Part shown: positions 1 through 8,233 of the stretch, in pieces
How the letters are laid out: every line of letters begins with the position of its first letter
Numbering within the stretch: position 1 is the first letter of the stretch
Assembly (NCBI GenBank): GCA_025463785.1
Contig: JAODBD010000009.1
Span: 248,001-312,000 of the forward strand
DNA from: Glaciihabitans sp.
GTDB lineage: Bacteria; Actinomycetota; Actinomycetes; Actinomycetales; Microbacteriaceae
DNA length: 64,000 bases
Direction of reading: 5' to 3'
Made by a program: the position numbers and the translations under genes
Notes under the pieces: model-generated
Told to the model about the DNA's origin: nothing
Database searches by the model: none
What the model saw: the letters and a program-made list of their open reading frames with translations, nothing else

Positions 1-1
1 C

Positions 2-151
2 GCCGCGCTGATCAATGGCGTCACCCGGCAGCCCGAGGCCGAAGGCAAGTTGCGCGGTAACTTCTTCCTGACCGTCGGTCTGGTCGAGGCGGCCTACTTC
101 ATCAACCTGGCGTTCATGGCGCTCTTCGTCTTCGCAACTCCCGGTAAGTAG
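2..151 (+). CDS. atpE: ATP synthase Fo subunit c, 3' part (partial)
   Basis: This is the C-terminal 49 residues of the proton-conducting c-ring subunit; the 5' part lies outside the window. The translation contains the loop motif RQPEAEG and the second membrane helix [20 protein letters not shown], with the essential ion-binding Glu in the VGLVEAA context. It is very close to mycobacterial AtpE, including the Glu-Ala-Ile residues that line the bedaquiline site in that family. It is followed after 8 bases by atpF, as in the standard actinobacterial order. Identification is firm; only the start is missing. Confidence 0.95.
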   Translation, partial: AALINGVTRQPEAEGKLRGNFFLTVGLVEAAYFINLAFMALFVFATPGK

Positions 152-159
152 ACGAAATC

Positions 160-666
160 ATGTCTCCGAGAACAGATGTGGAGGCCGCGGGGAACTTCCT
201 GATCCCCAATGGCACCTTCTTCGTTGAGCTCGCGATCTTCCTGATCGTGCTCGGAGTCATCTGGATTTTCGTTGTTCCGCCGATCCGTAAGGTGCTGGCG
301 GAACGGGAGGCGCGGGTCGAGGAGACGGCGAAGATCAGTAAGTCGGCAACCGAGATATTCACCGAGGCCGAGGACCGCTATCAAACGGCCCTCAACAAGG
401 CCCGTGCCGAAGCTGCGGAAATCCGCAACGAGGCACGGAACGAAGGCCGGGCGATTCTCGAGGAGCTGCGCGGCGAGGCCCAGCGCGAGGCCGATCACAT
501 CGTCGCGGAATCCACGGCACAACTGCGTGCCGAGGCTGATCAGGTTGCTGCCGAACTCCGTGAATCCGTCGAACCGCTGGCCCAGAATCTGGCTGATCGC
601 ATGCTCGGCGTCAAGAATCGTCCCCGGTCCAGTGCCGGAAATCAGAGAGGACGGGGGACGCCCTGA
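160..666 (+). CDS. atpF: ATP synthase Fo subunit b
   Basis: This is the peripheral stalk b subunit, 168 residues, about the usual mycobacterial length (about 170). The N-terminal motif NFLIPNGTFF and the hydrophobic helix FLIVLGVIWIFVVPPI (about residues 25-42) match AtpF. The remainder is a long charged, Ala/Glu/Arg-rich coiled coil, ending LADRMLGVKN plus a short Arg-rich tail. It starts 8 bases after atpE and its stop overlaps the next start (TGATG). Family and position are clear. The odd point is its context: the F1 genes that should follow are absent. Confidence 0.93.
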   Translation: MSPRTDVEAAGNFLIPNGTFFVELAIFLIVLGVIWIFVVPPIRKVLAEREARVEETAKISKSATEIFTEAEDRYQTALNKARAEAAEIRNEARNEGRAILEELRGEAQREADHIVAESTAQLRAEADQVAAELRESVEPLAQNLADRMLGVKNRPRSSAGNQRGRGTP

Positions 667-1235
667 TGCCAACGACCGGCGTGCTCGCCGAAGGCTACAA
701 CATCTCCTTCGACTGGCCCGTCTTCTTCAGTCAGCTATTCGGTTTCGTCGTTATCATCTGGCTTTTCGTGAAATACCTTCTCCCCTTCGTGAAGAAGACG
801 ATGAACAAGGCACAGGACACCATCAGGCGGCAGCTCGAAGAGAGCGAAGCGGCAGCGGAGCGTTTGACCGCGGCCAAAACCGCCTACGACAGCGCGGTCG
901 CCGAGGCGCAGGCCGAACTCGAGCGCATGCGCGAGGAAGCCCGCGCCGACGCCGACCGCATCATTGCGCAGATGCGCGAGGCGGCCACCGCGGAGGTCGA
1001 ACGTGTCCGCCGTGTCGGCCGCGATCAGATCCTGCAGTTCCGCAGGCAGATGATGCGCGATCTGGAGGCCGACCTATCGGCCGCCATGCTCGCCCTCACC
1101 GAGGAAAAGGTGCGCGAGCAGGTCGGCACACCGCAGGCCAGGTCCGAGAGCATCGAGCGTTTCCTCGACGATCTCGAAATGCTGGCCAACTCGGCTCCGG
1201 CCGCGCGGCAGCAGCCGCAGACCGGTGCCAACTGA
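666..1235 (+). CDS. ATP synthase b'-type subunit; AtpH-like protein without the delta domain
   Basis: This is a 189-residue membrane-anchored coiled-coil protein in the atpH position. Residues about 20-40 form one membrane helix (FFSQLFGFVVIIWLFVKYLL). Residues 45-170 are a charged helix ending in a segment (IERFLDDLEML) resembling the end of the b' part of mycobacterial AtpH. Mycobacterial AtpH is about 446 residues because a delta subunit is fused to the C-terminus. Here translation stops just after the b' part, and the next gene is an unrelated one on the opposite strand, so delta and the F1 genes are missing. It could be a functional b' protein in a partial second Fo operon or the remains of a rearranged operon. 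The 1-base overlap with atpF shows translational coupling. Confidence 0.8.
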   Translation: MPTTGVLAEGYNISFDWPVFFSQLFGFVVIIWLFVKYLLPFVKKTMNKAQDTIRRQLEESEAAAERLTAAKTAYDSAVAEAQAELERMREEARADADRIIAQMREAATAEVERVRRVGRDQILQFRRQMMRDLEADLSAAMLALTEEKVREQVGTPQARSESIERFLDDLEMLANSAPAARQQPQTGAN

Positions 1236-1243
1236 CAGCAGCT

Positions 1244-1984
1244 TCAGGCAGGTTCCCGGCCGGTCAGACAATAGGTCTGACCGGCCGGATCTGTCATGAC
1301 GAGCCACCGGCTGCCGCGATCGATCCGGCGTGCGCCCAGCTTTTGGTGCCAGGCGGCGGTGGCCTCGATATCGGTGCAGGCCAGATCCAGATGCGCGGCG
1401 GTGGGCCGATCCTCGCCGAGCCGCTGCAGCAGCAGATCGATCGGCACACCGGGCCGGGCCGAGAGGCGGGCGAACTCAGGCAGGCTGCCGGGCCGCCAGG
1501 CCCAGCCGGTCAGGTCGGCCCAGAAGCGCGCCTCGGTGCCGTAATCGGAGGCGCCGATATCCAGGCACACCTGATCCAGCCGGCTGCGATCGCCCTCCGG
1601 TCCGGTGACCGTGGGCGGGAGGGCACCCGCACCGTCGCGAAAAGGCGTGAAGCAAAAGGTCATTCCGTGCGGGGACCGCAGTACGGCGTAACCGATGCGC
1701 TCGGTCAGAATGTAGTCCCCGACCAGCGTGGCGCCGAGTTGCACCGCGCGCTCGGTGGCCGCCACCACATCGTCGACGTCGAGATCGAGGTGCACGCGCG
1801 ATGCGCCGTCGATGGTCTGCATTTTCACGGTGGGCGCACCGTAATCCGGTAGCAGCGTGACGAATTCGTTGTGCTCACCCCGGGTGGGCGACAGGGTGGT
1901 GCCGGTGACCGTGGTCCAGAATTCGGTGCACTCCTCGAAGTGCGCCGCGGGACGGTCGATGAAGGCCCAGAGCCACCGAATCAT
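1244..1984 (-). CDS. VOC family protein, two glyoxalase-like domains
   Basis: A 246-residue protein made of two vicinal-oxygen-chelate repeats (about residues 5-120 and 130-240). The first begins FIDRPAAHFEECTEFWTTVTG. Each repeat has the typical beta-strand ends with His or Glu ligands (HLDLDVDD, and AHLDLACTDIEA in the second). Members are glyoxalase/bleomycin-resistance/dioxygenase relatives whose substrates cannot be read from sequence. The ATG start overlaps the stop of the upstream GlxA-type regulator by 4 bases (ATGA), so the two are almost certainly co-transcribed and translationally coupled. A longer in-frame extension upstream runs antisense through the regulator and is rejected. 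Confidence 0.85.
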   Translation of the reverse strand: MIRWLWAFIDRPAAHFEECTEFWTTVTGTTLSPTRGEHNEFVTLLPDYGAPTVKMQTIDGASRVHLDLDVDDVVAATERAVQLGATLVGDYILTERIGYAVLRSPHGMTFCFTPFRDGAGALPPTVTGPEGDRSRLDQVCLDIGASDYGTEARFWADLTGWAWRPGSLPEFARLSARPGVPIDLLLQRLGEDRPTAAHLDLACTDIEATAAWHQKLGARRIDRGSRWLVMTDPAGQTYCLTGREPA

Positions 1985-2973
1985 GCTGTCTCCCATTGTT
2001 CCCGATTCCATTCTTCGCGAAAGGTCTTGCGATACGCCAGCGGCGGCACGCCGAGTTCGGAGCGCATGTGATGGCGCAGCGAGGCGGCGGTCCCCATCCC
2101 GGCCGCCCGTGCCACCTCGTCGATCGCCAGCCGTGTGGTCTCCAGTAGATGCCGGGCATGCCGCAGTCGCTGCTGCAGTACCCATGCGCCGGGGGCCATG
2201 CCGGTCTCGGCCTTGAAGCGGCGGGTGAAGGTTCGGACGCTCATACAGGCATGTGTGGCAAGGGAATTCAGGTCCAACTCGCGGTCGAGATGGTGTAGTG
2301 CCCACATGCGGGTGGGCGCGGTGCCGTCGGCGCCCGGTTCGGGAATTGGCTGTTCGATGTACTGGGACTGACCGCCCTCGCGCCACGGCGGCACCACGCA
2401 GTAGCGGGCCGCGCGATTGGCGGCCGCGCTGCCGTGATCGGTGCGGATCAGGTGCAGGCACAGATCGATGCCGGAGGCGAGACCGGCTGCGGTCCAGACG
2501 TTTCCGTCCTCCACGAACAGCAGGTTCTCATCCAGTCGCACGGCCGGATACAGCGATCGGAACATATCCGCGAACTGCCAGTGGGTGGTCGCGCGCCGTT
2601 CGTCCAGCAGTCCCGCCGCGCCCAGCACAAAAGCGCCGGTACAGATCGAGACGATGCGCGCGTCCGGCCGGATCAGGGCGAGCACCGCCGCCAGTTCCGG
2701 TGGCAGTACGCCCTGGGTGCGCGGTTCCGCGATCCGGGTGCCCGGCACGATCACCGTATCCGCGCGGGTCAGCAACTCCGGCCCGTATTCCGGGATGATG
2801 GTGAATCCCGTGGTAGTGGCGATCCCGCGCGGATGGGCCCCGCACACGTGTACCTCGTACAGCGGGTTTCCGGCATTGTCGCGTGCCGCGCCGAGCACCA
2901 TGGGCGGGATCGTCATATCGAATCCGACAACGGGTTCCAGCGCGAGCACGGCCACCAGATGAGGTGTGGGCAT
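1981..2973 (-). CDS. GlxA family transcriptional regulator (DJ-1/PfpI domain plus AraC HTH)
   Basis: A 330-residue regulator. The N-terminal half (about residues 8-185) is a DJ-1/PfpI amidase-like fold with the nucleophile-elbow region VSICTGAFVLGAAGLL. The C-terminal 100 residues are an AraC-type double HTH (motif MSVRTFTRRFKAETGMAPGAW and a second helix around GMGTAASLRHHM). Such proteins usually sense small nitrogenous or aldehyde metabolites through the N-domain. It is divergent to the MFS gene and overlaps the VOC gene by 4 bases, so it probably controls one or both. The ligand is unknown. Confidence 0.9.
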   Translation of the reverse strand: MPTPHLVAVLALEPVVGFDMTIPPMVLGAARDNAGNPLYEVHVCGAHPRGIATTTGFTIIPEYGPELLTRADTVIVPGTRIAEPRTQGVLPPELAAVLALIRPDARIVSICTGAFVLGAAGLLDERRATTHWQFADMFRSLYPAVRLDENLLFVEDGNVWTAAGLASGIDLCLHLIRTDHGSAAANRAARYCVVPPWREGGQSQYIEQPIPEPGADGTAPTRMWALHHLDRELDLNSLATHACMSVRTFTRRFKAETGMAPGAWVLQQRLRHARHLLETTRLAIDEVARAAGMGTAASLRHHMRSELGVPPLAYRKTFREEWNREQWETA

Positions 2974-3015
2974 CGGCTACCCCTCTCCATGACGTTGGCC
3001 AGATATTGACGCATT

Positions 3016-4416
3016 GTGTCAGTCAGGCCACTCGTGCGCGAGTGCGAATTCCGGCACGCTCGAGCAGTGAGTGAACTGGGTACCGATCCCGCCGCCGAAT
3101 TGGCCTCCGGCACAACAACACCGCCACCCCGCTCGAATCCGGGGCGATTGCATCCGGCGTGGATAGTCGCGGCCGTCGGATTCGTCGCGCTGATCGGCGC
3201 GGCCGCCTTCCGCTCGGTGCCCGGCGTGCTCATGGAGCCGCTGCACGACGAATTCGGCTGGTCGCACGGCACCATCGGTGCGGCGGTGTCGGTGAATGTG
3301 CTGCTCTACGGCCTGATTTCGCCGTTCGCGGCCGCGCTCATGGACCGGTTCGGGATTCGCCTGGTGGTGGCGAGCGCGCTGCTGCTCATCGCCGCGGGCA
3401 GTGGGCTCACGGTCTTCATGACGCAGCCGTGGCAACTCGTGGCCACCTGGGGGCTGCTGGTCGGCATCGGCGTGGGGTCCATGTCCATGCCGTTTGTCGC
3501 CACCATTACCGGGCGCTGGTTCGTGCGCCAGCGCGGGCTGGTGACCGGTGTGCTCACCGCTGCGGGCGCGACCGGGCAGCTGGTCTTTCTGCCGCTGATC
3601 GCCCGGCTCGCCCGCGATCACGGGTGGCGCACACCGGCACTCCTGGTGGCGGGCGCGGCGCTGGTGGTGGTGCCGCTGGTACTGCTGTTCATCCGCGACT
3701 TCCCGAGTGATGTGGGCGTCACCGCCTACGGCGCCGAGCCCGGCAGTGCGGTCGGCGTGCGCACCGCGCCCGTGGGTGGCGCCGGACGCGCGCTCGGCGT
3801 GCTGTTCACCATTGTGCGCAAGCCCGTATTCTGGCTGCTGGCAGGCGGTTTCGCCATCTGCGGCGCGTCCACCAACGGTCTGGTCGGCACGCATTTTGTC
3901 AGCGCCGCGCACGATCACGGCATGCCCGCCACCACGGCCGCCGGGCTGCTCGCGCTGGTCGGGTTGTTCGATGTGGCGGGGACCATTGCCTCGGGCTGGT
4001 TCACCGATCGGGTCGACTCGCGGTATCTGCTGGTGGCGTACTTCTCGCTGCGCGGGGTTTCGCTGCTCATTCTGCCCAACCTGTTCGGGCCGGATGTGCA
4101 GCCGAGCATGTGGGCGTTCGTGGTCTTCTACGGCCTGGACTGGATCGCGACCGTGCCGCCCACGGTGGCACTGTGCCGCGAGCACTTCGGCGCCGACGGA
4201 CCGGTCGCCTTCGGCTGGGTCTTCGCCTCGCATCAGGTCGGTGCGGCGATCGCGGCCGTCGGCGCGGGCATCATCCGGGATATGCAGGGCAGCTACACCC
4301 TGGCCTGGTACATCGCGGGCGGGCTGTGCGGTTTCGCCGCGCTCATGTCGGCGAGTATCCGCCGCAAGCCCGCCGAGCCGCGGCCGTCAGCCGTCGATGG
4401 CGTTGTGCGGACGTGA
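3016..4416 (+). CDS. MFS transporter
   Basis: A 12-helix major facilitator superfamily permease of up to 466 residues. Membrane helices begin about residue 50 (WIVAAVGFVALIGAAAF), and the loop after helix 2 carries the MFS signature region AALMDRFGIRLVV. A second half of six helices starts near residue 270 (FWLLAGGFAICGAS). It resembles the monocarboxylate/OFA-like branch, but the substrate is not evident. Translation may begin at GTG 3016 or, in the same frame, at GTG 3067. The longer start adds a polar tail and neither has a strong Shine-Dalgarno. It is divergent from the GlxA regulator (42 bases apart), and its end overlaps the convergent DUF3099 gene by 30 bases. Confidence 0.88.
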   Translation: MSVRPLVRECEFRHARAVSELGTDPAAELASGTTTPPPRSNPGRLHPAWIVAAVGFVALIGAAAFRSVPGVLMEPLHDEFGWSHGTIGAAVSVNVLLYGLISPFAAALMDRFGIRLVVASALLLIAAGSGLTVFMTQPWQLVATWGLLVGIGVGSMSMPFVATITGRWFVRQRGLVTGVLTAAGATGQLVFLPLIARLARDHGWRTPALLVAGAALVVVPLVLLFIRDFPSDVGVTAYGAEPGSAVGVRTAPVGGAGRALGVLFTIVRKPVFWLLAGGFAICGASTNGLVGTHFVSAAHDHGMPATTAAGLLALVGLFDVAGTIASGWFTDRVDSRYLLVAYFSLRGVSLLILPNLFGPDVQPSMWAFVVFYGLDWIATVPPTVALCREHFGADGPVAFGWVFASHQVGAAIAAVGAGIIRDMQGSYTLAWYIAGGLCGFAALMSASIRRKPAEPRPSAVDGVVRT

Positions 4417-4824
4417 GTCGAGTGCCTTCTGATTGCGCCGGCCGTCCCAGCGGCTGGGCTCGTCCTTGCTGCGCGGCGGCCGGTCATTGGCGCCGAGCAC
4501 GGCAATCCACGGTAGTGGAATGGAGACGCCGATGATCAGCAGCGAAATGACCCAGTTGCCCCAGAGGCTGTAGGCGACGGCCGACAGCACCAGGCAGGGA
4601 ATGCGGAAGGCCATGATGATCGTGTACCGGCGCACCCGATTGTGATGCTGCTGGTCCAGCGAGACCGCGGCCTCGGTGATCAGCGTGGGTTCTTCCTTCT
4701 CACCTCGGAAGAAGCCCGCGGGCCTGCGTTCCGGCATGGGATTCGAACCGGCTGGGCGGAATTCGACCTCGGGGCGATCCTCGCCGCCGCCGACGCCGGC
4801 GTCTGAATCGCCTTCACGCTGCAT
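4387..4824 (-). CDS. DUF3099 domain membrane protein
   Basis: A 145-residue protein with a polar N-terminus, the motif LITEAAVSLDQQHHNRVRRY, and two membrane helices (IIMAFRIPCLVLSAVAYSLW and WVISLLIIGVSIPLPWIAVL). It ends in a basic tail (RPPRSKDEPSRWDGRRN). This layout is that of the actinobacterial DUF3099 family, whose function is unknown. It is convergent with the MFS gene and divergent from the DUF3039 gene. The DUF3099/DUF3039 pairing is common in actinobacterial chromosomes and argues that this stretch is core rather than acquired. Confidence 0.8.
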   Translation of the reverse strand: MQREGDSDAGVGGGEDRPEVEFRPAGSNPMPERRPAGFFRGEKEEPTLITEAAVSLDQQHHNRVRRYTIIMAFRIPCLVLSAVAYSLWGNWVISLLIIGVSIPLPWIAVLGANDRPPRSKDEPSRWDGRRNQKALDSRPHNAIDG

Positions 4825-4901
4825 ACCTCGAGTCTCGCACTCCCGCCCGTCGAATGCACATGTCGGTTGCCTCGCGCGCGAGGCCTGGCATTATGGAGTG
4901 C

Positions 4902-5135
4902 GTGAGCACAGACACCCTGGTACGTCCGGAGACCACCACAGACGAGTCGACGGACAACGACACCCCCAAATTCTTCCACTACGTGAAGAAGAACAAGATC
5001 GCCGAAAGCGCCGTCATGGGCACCTTCGTGCAGGCCCTGTGTGGCGAGGTCTTCCCGGTGACACGCTCGGCCAAGCCCGGCTCCCCGGTCTGCGAGGAGT
5101 GCAAGCGCGTCTACGCGATGATGAAGAAGGACTAG
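4902..5135 (+). CDS. DUF3039 domain protein
   Basis: A small soluble protein of about 77 residues with the family core FHYVKKNKIAESAVMG followed by two Cys pairs (ALCGEVF and VCEECKRVY) that probably bind zinc. The function is unknown, but the family is conserved across actinobacteria. I chose GTG 4902 (VSTDTLV), which matches the usual family start. ATG 4893 and ATG 4854 are in frame upstream and possible. It is divergent from the DUF3099 gene. Confidence 0.8.
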   Translation: MSTDTLVRPETTTDESTDNDTPKFFHYVKKNKIAESAVMGTFVQALCGEVFPVTRSAKPGSPVCEECKRVYAMMKKD

Positions 5136-5148
5136 CTGTTTCTGCTGG

Positions 5149-5445
5149 TCAGCGGGTTGCGGACTGCCGAACTATGCCGCAGTGTGCCAGTTTGAACGGG
5201 TTCAGCGATTCCAGCACGTCGGCGTTGTCCACTGCCACCATGCGGCGAATGCCCTGATGGATGTCGTGGCGCTGGGCCATCGACTTGCCGCCGTCCATGT
5301 GCCCCAGTTGGGCACTGGCCCGTTCGTCGTCGCCGGTGATCAAGGCGATATGGGTTGCCACTGTGTCCCGCAGATCCGACAGTCGAAGGTGTCGAAGTGG
5401 CTTCCGTTTCGCATGGTGTACATCGCCATGCGAGCGTTGGTCACG
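5149..5445 (-). pseudogene. Tyrosine recombinase (integrase) C-terminal relic
   Basis: An open frame with no good start, from a stop near 5448 to 5149. Its translation contains LSDLRDTVATHI, then ASAQLGHMD and a C-terminal MVAVDNADVLESLNPF. This order resembles the C-terminal catalytic part of phage-type integrases (box II Arg in HxLRxTxAT, then LGH, then RHY), with the first His replaced by Ser and the nucleophile Tyr region reading RHDI. No N-terminal domain is present. It is probably a decayed integrase, and a functional enzyme is excluded. Alternatively it is a short unrelated hypothetical protein beginning at GTG 5361. Confidence 0.45.
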
Positions 5446-5728
5446 CTAACCCATAACCCCACGCTGCTGCGAGGACCGCCAACGCCCACGTACGGGTTGT
5501 GATGGTGATGGTGCTGGTGACACGTCGGATTCGGCTGGGAAGAGATGCGGGTCCGATCAACGATGGAGTTTACGGCGTGAGGTCGGTTATGTGTGCCGGG
5601 AAGTGGATATACGACACCGAACCCGGCGAGTACTCCGCAGTCCGACCCCGCCGCACCGGCTTGGATCCACCTGGCCCTGGCCGCTGGAAAAGATGGGTTT
5701 GGGCTGTGACGTCGGGTCCGGAGCTGGG
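5446..5728. other. Intergenic stretch, no gene recognised
   Basis: This stretch lies between the integrase relic and the hemerythrin gene. Open frames here have no recognisable domains or Shine-Dalgarno sequences. I see no repeat or strong hairpin. Confidence 0.4.
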
Positions 5729-6379
5729 TCAGCCGCGTAGCGCGGTGGTTTCGCGGGTGAACTGGCGGTGGCCGATCAGCTTGTAGGCCAAACGAGCTGG
5801 GGCGGGTATGACCTGCATGAACCTCTGGCGTTCCGCGTCGTCGGCTTCCTCGGTGATGTGGCCGAGGATGACCAGCCGCCGGGTGAGCGGGATCGCGCTC
5901 ATGGCGTGCTTGCCGAGTGCATCCCATTCGCTTTGCGTCAGGGTGACCGAGACGACCGGGAGCAGCTTCTGCTCCTCCTCGGCCAGGTGCTCGATCAATG
6001 TCGGCATCGTGGCTTCGATGCGGGCGGCCATCTTCTCGCCGATGGCTGCGTCCGCGGTTGCTGTCCATGCCGGTAGTTCCGCGTTGAGGGCTGTGACGGT
6101 GGCGTCGACCTGTGCGTGCTGTGCGTCCATCCGGTCCATCAGATCCGGGTCGAGCGTGGTGCGCGTGCGCAGCAAGGGAAAGAGCAGTTCGTCCTCGCCG
6201 GTGTGGTGCGTGTGCAGGAAGTCCAGCATCTCCCGGGTATGCGCGCCGATGACCTTGGATCGTGCACGGTCGTTGGCCGCGGAGCGAACCAGTCGAGGGA
6301 GCCGGCCGAACTCGCGCCGGATGACACGGTGGATCAGAACCATCTCGTGGGTGTCGACCCCGGGCCCGGAGGTCCTCAC
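5729..6379 (-). CDS. Hemerythrin HHE domain protein
   Basis: A 216-residue, all-helical cytosolic protein with the His/Glu pattern of a non-haem diiron hemerythrin fold. His lies in DTHEMVLIHRVIRREF, HxxxE in HTHHTGEDELLFPLL, His in QHAQVD, and HLAEEEQKLLP occurs near residue 140. Such proteins bind oxygen, NO or peroxide, or store iron. The GTG start overlaps the NmrA-like gene's stop (GTGA), so the two are coupled. The shared transcript starts at the MarR-type operator near 7363-7381, which suggests a redox or electrophile response. The exact ligand is unknown. Confidence 0.88.
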   Translation of the reverse strand: MRTSGPGVDTHEMVLIHRVIRREFGRLPRLVRSAANDRARSKVIGAHTREMLDFLHTHHTGEDELLFPLLRTRTTLDPDLMDRMDAQHAQVDATVTALNAELPAWTATADAAIGEKMAARIEATMPTLIEHLAEEEQKLLPVVSVTLTQSEWDALGKHAMSAIPLTRRLVILGHITEEADDAERQRFMQVIPAPARLAYKLIGHRQFTRETTALRG

Positions 6380-7263
6380 CGTGACTGCTCGATGGTTGCG
6401 GCGTTCCGGACGGCCTCGGGAATGGGGAACTCGCTGTGGTGGGCACGGGCCCAGTCGGTGAAGCTGCGTGCCGGGCGGCCAGTGACTGCGGTGATGTCAC
6501 CTGTCGGCTCGGAGTTATACGGTTCCACGGTGGAGCGGAAGAGCTCGATGACGGCGTGCGCGAGCTCCTTGGGCACGCCATAGGACACCATCTGTGCGAG
6601 CGTGCCGGCCGGGTCTGCTTCTGTGTAGCGCAGGTCGCGGCCCAGCACCTGGCTGAGGATTGCGATCTGGTCGGAGAGGCTGAGCGGTTCGGGGCCGGTG
6701 AGCTCGTAGATACGGTGATTGTGGCCGTTTCGGGTGAGGCAGGCCGCGGCGACCGCTGCGATGTCCGCCGGGTCGACGACAGCGGCCCGGCCACCGGCGA
6801 ACGGGGCGTACACGACCTGATCGGCCGCGATCATCCCCGCCCAGTTGAGCGCGTTGGACATGAACGCGGTGGGACGCAGAAACGTCCACCCGATCCCGCT
6901 GTCGCGGATCGCCTCCTCACCGGCCCGGTGCAAGGTGGTGATCGGGTCGGTGGCGTCGTGTCCGACGTTGCGCACGGACAGCTTGACGATCCGCTCCACG
7001 CCCGCTCGCTGCGCTGCGGCGGTGAGCCGGTGATCGTGTGCGGCGACGTGGAGCCCGTCGGTTAGCAAGAACACCGCGTGTACACCGTCCAGCACGGGTG
7101 CCAGGTCACTGTCTCCGAGATCGGCCACGACCTTCTGGGCGCCATCGGGGAAAACCGCACCAGGATTGCGGGTGAGGACCCGCATGTGACCTGCCTGGGT
7201 AGGCAGGAGCGCTGTGATGACTTCCGAACCGACAGTGCCGGTGGCTCCGGTAATCAAAATCAT
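6376..7263 (-). CDS. NmrA-like NAD(P)H-binding protein (quinone reductase/regulator type)
   Basis: A 295-residue Rossmann protein starting MILITGATGTVGSEV, with the glycine motif GATGTVG at residues 6-12 and the atypical-SDR substrate region FLRPTAFMSNAL. It belongs to the NmrA/QOR2 group, which bind NAD(P)H and reduce quinones or act as redox sensors. ATG 7263 is preceded by AAAGGA. A 26-residue upstream extension in frame has no ribosome site and is rejected. It is the first gene of a two-gene unit with the hemerythrin and is divergent from the marR gene, with a shared operator between them. Confidence 0.85.
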   Translation of the reverse strand: MILITGATGTVGSEVITALLPTQAGHMRVLTRNPGAVFPDGAQKVVADLGDSDLAPVLDGVHAVFLLTDGLHVAAHDHRLTAAAQRAGVERIVKLSVRNVGHDATDPITTLHRAGEEAIRDSGIGWTFLRPTAFMSNALNWAGMIAADQVVYAPFAGGRAAVVDPADIAAVAAACLTRNGHNHRIYELTGPEPLSLSDQIAILSQVLGRDLRYTEADPAGTLAQMVSYGVPKELAHAVIELFRSTVEPYNSEPTGDITAVTGRPARSFTDWARAHHSEFPIPEAVRNAATIEQSR

Positions 7264-7362
7264 GAGTTCTGGTCCTTTGCTCGAAATTGGGTTTCGGGGT
7301 GGGAGTGGGCCGGCTGGCTCTCGACTGGCGTCTACGCGCACCAGATCGCTGGCTTCGCAAAG

Positions 7363-7381
7363 TAGTCAGCTTTCATTACTA
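7363..7381. promoter_or_regulatory. Putative MarR operator, copy 1
   Basis: TAGTCAGCTTTCATTACTA is an imperfect inverted repeat (TAGTCAG against TAGTAAT) in the divergent region between the NmrA-like gene and marR. A further half-site TAGTCA lies at 7385-7390. The same 19-mer with two changes occurs at 8090-8108. The pattern fits autoregulation by the neighbouring MarR protein. Confidence 0.65.
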
Positions 7382-7562
7382 ATATAGTCATATGTCCGCA
7401 CCGATGACAAGAGTGGCAAGCACGAGGCCGCCGAGGGATAGGTGGCACATGCGGAACGCGGCGTGCACAGCGCTGCGGCACGCGCCTGGGCCGCGGTCGA
7501 ATCGGCGTCGGCGTAGGGTGTGAACCTCGCGGAATCAAGCGGGCGAGGGAGTTGGGAGCGAC

Positions 7563-8006
7563 GTGGACGACGAGCAGTGGGTTGATCTGGGGACGTCGTT
7601 GCTCATTCCGTACCGATACACCGAGGACCGGATTTTCCGGGCCGTGCAGGATGCCGGGTTCGATGATTGGACCCTCGCCCAGTGCCGGGTGTTCCAGCGC
7701 ATCGCTCGGGATGGATCGCGCCTCACCGACCTCGCTGACCAGGCGCAAATGACCAAGCAGAGCGTCAGTGCGATGGTCGACCAGCTGGAAAGTCTGGGCT
7801 ACGTCCGCCGGGTCCCCGACCCCGCGGACGGCCGCGCCCGGCTGATCGTGATCGAGCAACGTGGCCGGCGGGCGGTCGAGGTGGCCAAGGCGACGCGCGA
7901 TGAGATCCTCGCGGAGTGGAAGGAATACCTGGGCACCCGCAACTTCACGTTGCTGCAGCAGATCCTGGATCAACTCCGCGAGATCACCGACCCCTACGCG
8001 CGGTAG
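7563..8006 (+). CDS. MarR family transcriptional regulator
   Basis: A 147-residue winged-helix regulator. The recognition helix region LTDLADQAQMTKQSVSAMVDQL (about residues 52-75) and the wing GYVRRVPDPADGRARLIVI are typical of MarR. The start is GTG 7563 behind GGGAG. It is divergent from the NmrA-like/hemerythrin pair and upstream of a second NAD(P)H-binding gene. Both neighbouring promoters carry the same palindromic 19-mer, so it most likely represses a small regulon for quinones, electrophiles or oxidants. No redox-active Cys is visible in the protein, so a ligand mechanism is more likely than thiol oxidation. Confidence 0.9.
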   Translation: MDDEQWVDLGTSLLIPYRYTEDRIFRAVQDAGFDDWTLAQCRVFQRIARDGSRLTDLADQAQMTKQSVSAMVDQLESLGYVRRVPDPADGRARLIVIEQRGRRAVEVAKATRDEILAEWKEYLGTRNFTLLQQILDQLREITDPYAR

Positions 8007-8083
8007 ATCCGTCCGCGCCGCACCGATCCCGCCGACCCCGAGCCTCCGGGATCCGGCGGGCGCGAACAGCCTTCGACTTCACC

Positions 8084-8112
8084 TTGACATAGTCAGGATT
8101 CATTACTAAATT
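8084..8112 (+). promoter_or_regulatory. Promoter of the 8315 gene with MarR operator copy 2 in the spacer
   Basis: TTGACA (8084-8089) and TAAATT (8107-8112) are 17 bases apart. The spacer is filled by TAGTCAGGATTCATTACTA (8090-8108), which differs from copy 1 at two bases. A repressor bound there would block RNA polymerase directly. Confidence 0.7.
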
Positions 8113-8233
8113 AGGTGATGGTCCTGACGATGTTCCGGTGATGGGCGGCTGATTGCCGCAGTGCGCAGCGCCCAGACGTGAGCCGGACCGTTGCCGCACA
8201 GGCAGAGTCGGCAGAGGCCTGAGGGGCCCGTGA

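Noticed and set aside
5499-5786. 95-residue plus-strand frame as a gene
   Set aside because: No ribosome site, no recognisable domain, and it overlaps the end of the hemerythrin gene.
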